64,000 bases of DNA from Cryptomeria japonica (Eukaryota; Streptophyta; Pinopsida; Cupressales; Cupressaceae), in the NCBI RefSeq assembly GCF_030272615.1, contig NC_081410.1:258897533-258961532 (forward strand), written 5' to 3'. A model generated the notes under the pieces. It saw nothing but the letters and a program-made list of their open reading frames with translations. It was not told where the DNA came from and ran no database searches. A program made the translations under genes and the position numbers. Shown piece by piece: positions 56,461 to 64,000 of the stretch (the first letter of the stretch is position 1; each line of letters begins with the position of its first letter).

Positions 56461-57364
56461 AAGACAATCTCTCTTGCCTTTACCCTTATACTTCTTGAAT
56501 TTGTCTCTCTTGTATTCATTTTCACCATTAGGACAATTAGTTTCTATATGACCAATCTTGTTGCATGCAAAACATTTTAAAGGTAGTTTACCTCTGTAAT
56601 TACCAATGCCTCTAGGTAGTCATTTTGCCAACAATGCTTCAAGCTCCACTAAGTTTTCTTCATCATCAACATCTTTGCTAGATATAGATTTATAACAATG
56701 ACAAGTATCTCTACTTTTTCTCACAGATGTGTTAGAGATAGAAGCTCTGAATGCAGATTCTGATTTCTGTACACTACCATCGTAACCATTCAATTCAAAA
56801 GAAGTAAGTTTTCCAATGATAGAGTCAAGAGTTACCTTAGTTTTGTCAATGGACTTCAGCTCTTGAATAGCTACAACTCAGATATCATAGATCGGTAGTA
56901 GGGTTCTCAGTACCTTACTGATCACTATGGCATCTTCTAGTTTCCCTCCTGCACTTTTTATTTCACCAACTATCTCTTTTATCCTTTGACCATACTACTA
57001 GATATTCTCACCTTTAGACATTCTCATGTCATCAAACTTTCCTCTTAGGCTCTCCTCTTTAACAATCTTAACATGTTCATCACCGCTATAAATCTCTTCA
57101 AGTTTTTTCCATACTTCATATGTAGTTTCAAGACCATGACCATCTACATATTCAACATCAGACAGGGAACTAATAATAGCCTCCAATGCTTAATGATTTT
57201 CTTGTTGTTCTTTCTTTTGATCATCAGTCAGAGTTCCAGTAGGTGTAGCATACTAAGTTTCTACATGATCCCAATACTGACTTCCTAGACTCAATGTAAA
57301 TCTTCATTCTATCACTTCATATCCTATAGTTATCTTGGTTAAACTTCAAACCTTCCTTCTTCAT
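56461..57364 (-). pseudogene. Copia 2 gag
   Basis: Gag starts next to the primer site with MKKEGLKFNQDNYRI followed by TGA in place of an expected Trp. A block at 57186-56998 (EVWKKLEEIYSGDEHVKIVK) is the Copia gag domain. A TGA interrupts LLAK-LPRG near 56620, and the knuckle CFACNKIGHIETNC (about 56580-56535) is intact. Gag forms the particle and binds RNA; this copy has at least four stops. Confidence 0.8.
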
Positions 57365-57378
57365 CATGATACCAATTG
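57365..57378 (-). other. Primer-binding site of Copia 2, diverged
   Basis: Minus strand ATTGGTATCATGATG stands where ATTGGTATCAGAGC is usual. The first ten bases match the tRNA-Met type and the rest are diverged or overlap the gag start. Confidence 0.6.
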
Positions 57379-58812
57379 ATGGTATGATGAAAGAATAAGT
57401 ACCCGGTCGATTATTGAGAGGGGGGGTGAATCAGTAAACTGAAAAACTGATACAAACTTCCCAAACTCAAACTCACAAAGTAAACTTATCAATAGAATAT
57501 CACTATCAAGATCAATACTCATAAGAATACTCAACATCAACTGGTTAACTATTATAACAACTTAACAGTAAACAACATTCAACTTGTAAATTTCCAAATG
57601 CTTAATCATATATCAACACACTCCATCTCTCAATGCTTCCAGTTATCATGCCTTATCAGAAGTTAATCAAATCAACAAATAAGATCATAACCACAAAAAC
57701 ATTCACCACATGACACAAATGTTTATACGTGGAAAACCCAAATAGGTAAAAACCATGATGAGATGAGACTCACAAGATAACTATCTAAACTCTTCTGATG
57801 TTTGCCCTATTAGGAGCCAAGCCTATTAAAGCTTTTACAATAAGTCTTGTTAAGAACTGATCCTGTTAGGAATCACTCGATTAAGGGATTTACAAAATAC
57901 CTTGATAAAAAGAAAATACTCTATTAGGAGTAACCTCGGTAGAGGATTTGAGAATCCAAGCTAATGGACTACCTTGTTAGAGTATTTAATAAGTAACCAA
58001 GCTTGTTAGAGATTACCTGGTTAGGGGATTTCAATTATGCTGTAATTATTAGAAGAAAACTTGTTTTTCTTGATCTGTCTGAATAGCACTACATTTGCTT
58101 GATCAGATCCTTATAAGCTTCAATATACCTTTACTTAAACTACAGATCCATTCTCCGGTTACGCAGCCACACACTCAACTAATTTTAGCCAACACTAAAC
58201 AAAACAACTTCATCGACCTTAAATACAAATCAATTAGGTCGGTAACATAACAAAAACCTAATTATCTCATAGAGATTACAAACAAATTGGTTCAAGTGTG
58301 ACTGTTAGATTTACATAACAATCTATACACATTCTTCAAGAAAATTTCAACTGCTCCATGATCACCGCTTCATTGGACTTGTAACTCATCACACACTTTG
58401 CATTAGATGCAATCCACTTTGCTCATTCTCTAGACAATCAAACAAGCATGCCAAAACAATTTGAACTTATCTTCTTACAATGATCAAACATGTCTCCATC
58501 ATTGCCGCTAAACAAATAATAAACCAACATAACCATTTCAGAAAACTTAATCAGTTAGGGTTTAACAACAACAACTGGTAGGGTTTACCGGTTACATAAC
58601 ATAGAAAGGGTTTAACCTTATACACTGGTTACCGATTCAACTCACAAACTTACATACCAGTTTACAACATCTTCCTCAAAGCTCTTCCTACCAATTACAA
58701 GACAATATCAATAACAACAATATCAACAATATCATAAATACCATTAACGGTTCAATTGACATCAATGACAACATAACATATCATGAATGCAATCTTCATG
58801 CAAATGCCAACA
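57377..58812 (-). repeat. Copia 2 5' LTR
   Basis: 1,436 bp matching 51479-52909, bounded by TG and CA, with CTCTC directly after. Confidence 0.9.
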
Positions 58813-59703
58813 CTCTCCTCTGGTAGAAATTTATGTCATCCTTCCAGTATGAATTACCTTCTTTTCTTACTTCTTTTTCCTTGTTTTGATTCGTACAGGT
58901 TCCTCTTCCTCTAGTATATCCTCTTCCTCTGAAAAACCTTCCACCTCTACCTCACTGTCTTTGCTCATGTCTTTTGTTCAACTTCTCTTCTTCTTTCAAG
59001 GCATACTAGTATGCTTATTCAACACTCTACAACTTGATCAAATTGAGTTCATCTTATATATACATCTGTAGTCCATTTAGATATCTTGAAACTTGTTCAA
59101 CCTCATCATCGACATGTCTGGATATGATATTCAACTTGTAGAATGCTTCAGTGTACTCCTTCAAACTAGATTCCTTTTGCTTCAAGTTCTGCAAATTCCA
59201 GAATAGGTTTATTTGATAATTAGCTGGCATAAACTTTTATTTTAACTTATAAACCATCCTCTCTCATGTTTTTATCTTCTCTTTACCTCTTCTTTGTCTA
59301 TCAATCTACAAATGCTCCCACCAAAGAGATGCATGACCTTTCAACCGGGTATAGGCATACTTCACTTTCTTTCCTCTATAGTGTTCTCAAAATCAAAATA
59401 CTTCTCCATCTCTGAGATCCAATCCATTAATTCATCTAAATGCAACTTTACATCATACTTCAGTGGAGTAAAATATGGTTTAGTGTTCACCCTAATCAAA
59501 ACCCTCAAGAACCTTTCTTCATCTGGATCAGTTATCAGTTGATTTGCTACTTGTTCTGTCAGGGCCTCTTCTTCCTCATCTTTTCTCACATCTTCAATAT
59601 GTTGGCCTCTTCTCTAGATTGTCTCAACGTCTTCCAACTAGGCTAAAATTCCTCATAACATTTCCATAATAGTAGGGTCTCCAATTCCCATGTGCTCCAC
59701 CAT
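58813..59703 (-). pseudogene. Gypsy C gag
   Basis: The ATG at 59703 gives MVEHMGIGDPTIMEMLRGIL, then a stop, an acidic stretch and the gag domain: LDELMDWISEMEKYFDFEN, YAYTRLKGHASLWWEHL and KEYTEAFYKLN. The Trp-Trp and the MEKYF motif mark the retrotransposon gag family. About six stops are present. The C-terminal charged part is cut at 58813 by Copia 2, and the knuckle continues at 51478. Confidence 0.8.
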
Positions 59704-59834
59704 TCCTATTTCCTCTTCACGCCATCTTCACACCAGTCCTCTACATCTGAAGGTTTGATCCACAATCCGCCACCCTACAACAAAATTCTCAGGACAACGC
59801 AATCTCTGAAATGAAAAATCACTCTGAAACCACT

Positions 59835-60628
59835 TGGTACAATCACCAGTTAGGAACGATCTCAAAGAGATCAATCTGGACCAGGCAGCAAGTGTAAACA
59901 CAATGGAAACAAGAAAATATGATGGATTCAATGCATAACTGAATATATTAGATCATAAAAACTAATTACAGATAACCGGTAACATTCGAGTTACAAGATT
60001 TGACTCACTAGCTTGTGACAAACATGCTTCATTATAGAACATGTCACTCCTTGACCTCCAAACCTAAGATCTATCTACTATATTCTATCTGATTTCTTCT
60101 TACTTTTTTACTTGATCTCTAATGCTCAATTACAATGATTTATACGATCCAACGAGATCCGATTAGTCCAAAAAGTATCAAATGTCAAAGAACAAGATCA
60201 AACATGTAAAACCAATAGGTCAGCCTCTGCCAAAGAGATTCCTTCGGAAAATCCAAAGGATGAAGTGTAGATCAAAGGGAAGGTCAACCACATGCCAAAG
60301 AAAATCAGAATCAACGCACAGGGCTCCGCAAGCTACGGAAGGGATCCGATAGATTCACCAATGCAAATAGGTCCAAACGGTTTTGGTGCCAGAAAAAAGT
60401 CACGAAAACCGGAATCGATAACTTGTTGGAAAATGATCCAAATGCTCTATGGTTTAGGAATAGGGAATATGATCATGTCCTCAAGCAAAATCCAACTTCA
60501 CAAGATCTGGTGAGCCAATGCAAGAAAATGAAGAATGAAATGCTGAAATTGCAAAACATAAAACAAACAGGAAATAAATATTTTTGGTTGATGTGAGATT
60601 GCGAAGAACCGAGGATGCTCCTACATCA
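59835..60628 (-). repeat. Probable Gypsy C 5' LTR
   Basis: Upstream of gag, minus strand TGGTTTCAGAGTG (59821-59833) resembles a tRNA-Met primer site. A TG...CA interval of about 794 bp follows, with a GC-richer half near 60240-60420. No second copy is in the window, so the ends are tentative. Confidence 0.45.
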
Positions 60629-63600
60629 GATTAAGACATTTTTCATCATCCTATTTTTCCTTACCTCTCATCCTTGCCAATAAAGAAAGGTCTCCTATTC
60701 ATGTTTGACATTTTCTTTGATCACTATGATCTTCTATATTGTTTGCATCTATTATTGAAAAATTCATTCTCTTGATTTTGTCTCTCATAAAAAGATATTT
60801 TGGTTTTGTAGGTGGTCTTTGAGAGTTTGAGTCCTTGAGTGATTATAACATGGTGTTCAAAGTTAATATTTGCAAACCCCTTCTTTGATCTCACCATTTT
60901 TTGATAAGGGTTGTATTTTTTTGATAGAAAATATTTTGTACATTTCTATATTGTACAATGTAATCACTAGCAATTTGTAGTAGTACTACTGGAAAAAATT
61001 TTGGTAACATATTCCTTTGTGCATAAGGTCTATATTAGTCTGCTACAATCTCTACATCATTGATCACATTAGAGGTATAGTCTATAGGTTTTTTTAATAT
61101 AAAAAATATTTTTAAATCACACTAAATTAGTGCAATTGTTTATGGCCCATGATCATAGTGCATGGAGGCTTAAGTCTACTGGATCTTATGATTCTTTTCA
61201 CCCTCAAGTGTTACCTGTATAAAATTTCTCTGTCGGTATTTTTTTCCTACTCACCACTTGAATGCCCTATAAATTGTTATCCACCTACAATCAACTACAC
61301 CAGTTAGATTTATCACCCAATTATACATCACAACCAAGGAGCCAATTTTACCCTTTTCGATGTCCTAGTTGAGTCATTTTTTCAGGATCCATAAATTTCA
61401 CACAAGTATCAGATTTTTGGATTTGTATAGTCCTTTGAAAGTTTCTTCCAATAATTTCATTACAATGTGAACCATTTTGCCAAATTTCTTTGCAAATTCA
61501 ATTTATTGTTGATTATAGTTAAAATTCCTCTTTTTGACCTCTAATATTTGTGTATCTCTCCATGCTTTGCCTTTATCACACTTCTCCTCAGGATGCTTAC
61601 CAAGAATGCATCTCTAAGAAACTATTACCTAAATTTCACTATAGCTAAATTTGGTGGCCCGTTATAGGCCTTACACATTGCATTTGAAGAAAGGCACAAA
61701 ATTATTTTTTACAAGTTCTTCATTTTGCACATTATGGTTTAAAAGTCAAAGTTTATTTCACATATGCAAGTATTTCAAAGAAATAACAATAAAAGATTGC
61801 ATAGAAATATCTTTCTTATTACAAGAAATGTGTAAGGTGTCCCACACAAGCCATGGGAATAACAGACTAAACTATAAACATATATTTCATACACATGTGA
61901 AAATAAACTATATTACAAAATAAAGGAATAAACATGAAATTAAGGTGACCTGTCATTTCCTGGAATGACGATCCCAATTGGAAAGATTTGTTGAACTTTA
62001 GCTGCCCATCTACTCCAGCTTCTTCCACTCCCTTTCCAAGAGTACCTACAAAATTAATTTATAGCTGAGTTAGAGTAATGAGGATTATCCTACTTTTATA
62101 TTCAAACTCAACAAAATATAGTTCATCTGCGTATAAGATACCAAAATATATGCCTACAACTATTAATGAGCCAGATTCATAAACAAATATTAGAGGAATC
62201 AAGAGAATTCCATGAGATAACAACAAATATCATGTTTTGTCTAACATGTTTGTTTAGTGTGCAAGTACAGGTTCATGGTAACATTCCATGTTTAAGCATG
62301 TGATGTAAAATGAGGCTCCCACAAGGGTTGAATCCAACATGTTAATTTGTCAATATTGCTTCATTGAGTAGGGACCCATCATCCACAATAGTGAAACTTT
62401 CAGGATCACTATTATGGATGATGTGCCTATGACCAATGGAACCATATTGACACATCAAACAACCAGTCAACCCCAATAGGGTCTCAAAGTAATTATTTCA
62501 ACATTGAGTCCAAAGAACATTGTCAATGATAGTGCTCATAGAGTAGTTCTTAGATCTATAGAACATATATGCCTAACACAAAGGGTTTGAAGCCACCATG
62601 ATCACAAACAATGAGCTTGTAACTATGTCTTAAAGATACTCACACATCAAAGATGAATAAAAAAACAATGATCTTATCAATGCAAACATGCATCAAGGAA
62701 AGAGCATTGATTATTCACTATTAAAAAGATACTGACCTCTTAAAGGCATAGACACAAAGACTTTATTTTCTCAATACAAGAGATCACAACCAAAAGAATA
62801 ATCAAGGTACAAAGAAGATATCACATTCATTCAAGACTAAAAACAACCCATGCATTCAATGGATAATTAGCCTTGATAACTAACAGAGAGATAATCATGC
62901 TAATTTATAGTGAATACAATCATGCCAAATTCAGTAATAGTGGTTGCATGCTTAATTCACTGGTGTATTTGAGAAGCTTACAAGGAGCAAAAAATAGACA
63001 CCATTTATAGACATAGCAATAGTCATAGCTAATATTGACAAGATTTCAAGGATAGTGCAGGTGATACATTCACACAAAAAAACAACCAATTGAGTATTAT
63101 TGCAGTCTAAAGAGTATTCAAAAGGACCAATAAGTCTTAAAGGGAACCAATTTATTTAAGAATTTTATCATCAAAGAAGGCACTCCAATTATATAGAGGA
63201 GGCAATCCAATAATGAGAAATGACATATTCATCATTTTCAGTCAAGAACAATAAACATATGGAGGGCAATATCAAAGAGATTAAAGGCAACATAGACCAG
63301 TGCCAAAAGGATAGTCATAGTCCATGACAGTAGAGATGCATGACAGAACCAGTTCAAGAGAATTCAAGAGAGATATGAACACAAATCAAGAAAAGGCAGA
63401 TTCAATGTCACAAAGAAAAGGAAGCGTCAAAAGATGGTATCAATATAGTGATTGAATCACAAATAAGGAGATTCTTTCATCAAAAGGCTAAAATTTTGGT
63501 CATCATGAAGGACATACATTCAAAAGAAAAGGAGGACAATGATACACAGCCTTGTGGCAGCTAATCATGACTCTAGAACTTCTGAATAGGGACCCAATCA

Positions 63601-64000
63601 ACTAGTCCAAGAATAATGAATGGCACCAAAAATATCTATAGCAACAAAATACTTTTACATTGATGATTTCATATCAGACCTATTACATTCAAAACCACAA
63701 TATGTATGGAATGGATTGAAAGAGAACAAGAGCATCGTGGATGTGGAAGAAGCATAATACCAAATCCTTGACACAACAGTGAGTAACAAAAGACAATGAC
63801 CATGAAGCCATAATCAACTTGTTCACCAAAAGAAAGTTCACAAGGTGTCCCCCCATTCTTGACAGTGATATGTGGACATCATTAATACCAAGAAAAGATT
63901 TAAGATACAAAACAAACCTCCTGAAACAATTCTTTTCACTCTTAAAGAAGTCACAATGATAGAAAATAGGAGCTTTGGAACATTCATAAGGAAAATTGAG
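60629..64000. other. AT-rich DNA without a clear element; possible intron space
   Basis: I find no LTR, TIR or long frame. A weak coding-like remnant occurs on the minus strand at about 61270-61610 (GKHPEEKCDKGKAW, then EFAKKFGKMVHIVMKLLEET) with several stops. A short candidate exon lies at 61950-62045. The rest, about 62060-64000, shows no feature I can support. Confidence 0.4.
61950..62045 (-). CDS. Candidate single exon, 96 bp
   Basis: The stretch is preceded on the minus strand by TTAATTTTGTAG and followed by GTCACC, so it has splice-like borders. It reads YSWKGSGRSWSRWAAKVQQI and then FPIGIVIPGND in one frame. Its Trp-rich, GC-richer composition differs from the AT-rich flanks. I cannot name the protein. 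It may be one exon of a host gene with long introns, or chance. Confidence 0.25.

Larger units (their letters stand above)
51479..58812 (-). mobile_element. Copia element 2, full length, TSD CTCTC
   Basis: Perfect 5-bp duplications (51474-51478 and 58813-58817) flank LTRs of 1,431 and 1,436 bp. Gag and pol are on the minus strand, with three GGGGGAG-type purine boxes before the 3' LTR. The element interrupts gag of Gypsy C. It is the most complete Copia here: both LTRs, primer site region, gag, protease, integrase, RT and RNase H are all recognisable. A handful of stops and one frameshift remain. Sequence and layout resemble Copia 1, so both belong to one broad Sirevirus-like group. Confidence 0.9.
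9174..60628 (-). mobile_element. Ty3/Gypsy element C, outermost element, three inserts
   Basis: C is read on the minus strand in pieces. A probable 5' LTR is at 59835-60628 and gag at 58813-59703. After Copia 2, the knuckle and protease lie at 50831-51478. After Gypsy A, reverse transcriptase and the start of RNase H lie at 9174-10421. Each gap is closed by a TSD: CTCTC around Copia 2 and CACCA around Gypsy A. The integrase and 3' LTR are absent, because Copia 1 and then LINE sequence follow to the left. Aspartic protease followed by RT fits Gypsy order. The clade is not certain. Confidence 0.8.

Noticed and set aside
61270-61610. Minus-strand coding remnant (HPEEKCDKGKAW ...)
   Set aside because: It has several stops and no recognised motif; too weak to call a gene.

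Overview
This window looks like gymnosperm nuclear DNA, most likely from a conifer. That is an inference from the kinds of retroelements present, the very long LTRs and the large, old, decayed intergenic space; no diagnostic host gene is present. I see no intact housekeeping gene, no rRNA, tRNA or CRISPR. Almost the whole window is a set of transposable elements inserted into one another, and the insertion order can be read from target-site duplications (TSDs) and from interrupted sequences that resume on the far side of each insert.

Layout. 1-1536 (-) is a decayed acidic/coiled-coil gene. 1690-3625 (-) is the 3' half of an L1-type LINE. 3626-9173 (+) is Copia element 1, with its 5' LTR truncated at the LINE junction. 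From 9174 to about 60628 runs Ty3/Gypsy element C (-), split by three inserts: Copia 1 at its left end, Gypsy element A (10422-50830, TSD CACCA) and Copia element 2 (51479-58812, TSD CTCTC). Gypsy A carries three inserts of its own: a 13.6 kb hAT-like DNA transposon in its 3' LTR (12669-26278, 8-bp TSD TTCTTCCC), a Copia-like LTR element D without polymerase genes in its integrase (27359-33810), and chromovirus B with 4.1 kb LTRs in its 5' LTR (40238-48561). B contains a 367-bp Copia U3 fragment (47540-47906). 60629-64000 is non-repetitive-looking AT-rich DNA with one candidate exon.

Most interesting parts. (1) The 13.6 kb hAT-like element has a decayed ZNF862-type transposase plus at least three unrelated reading frames, including one of about 1,345 codons with a G-patch-like motif and a long coiled coil. 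It also has tandem promoter-like modules and GGCGA-rich subterminal repeats at both ends. (2) Element D has two LTRs, a tRNA-Met primer site, a gag-like ORF with four CCHC knuckles and a second ORF of about 1,070 codons where pol should be. (3) Gypsy A has an extra RNase H domain between protease and reverse transcriptase, and a coiled-coil ORF inside both LTRs. (4) The ORFs at 1-1536, 17657-21693 and 29627-32829 share one layout: globular N-terminal part, charged linker, coiled-coil C-terminal part.

Nearly all element genes are dead. Many lesions are G-to-A or C-to-T changes, and the two LTRs of A differ at many CpG sites, as expected from deamination of methylated repeats. Copia 2 and chromovirus B look the least decayed.
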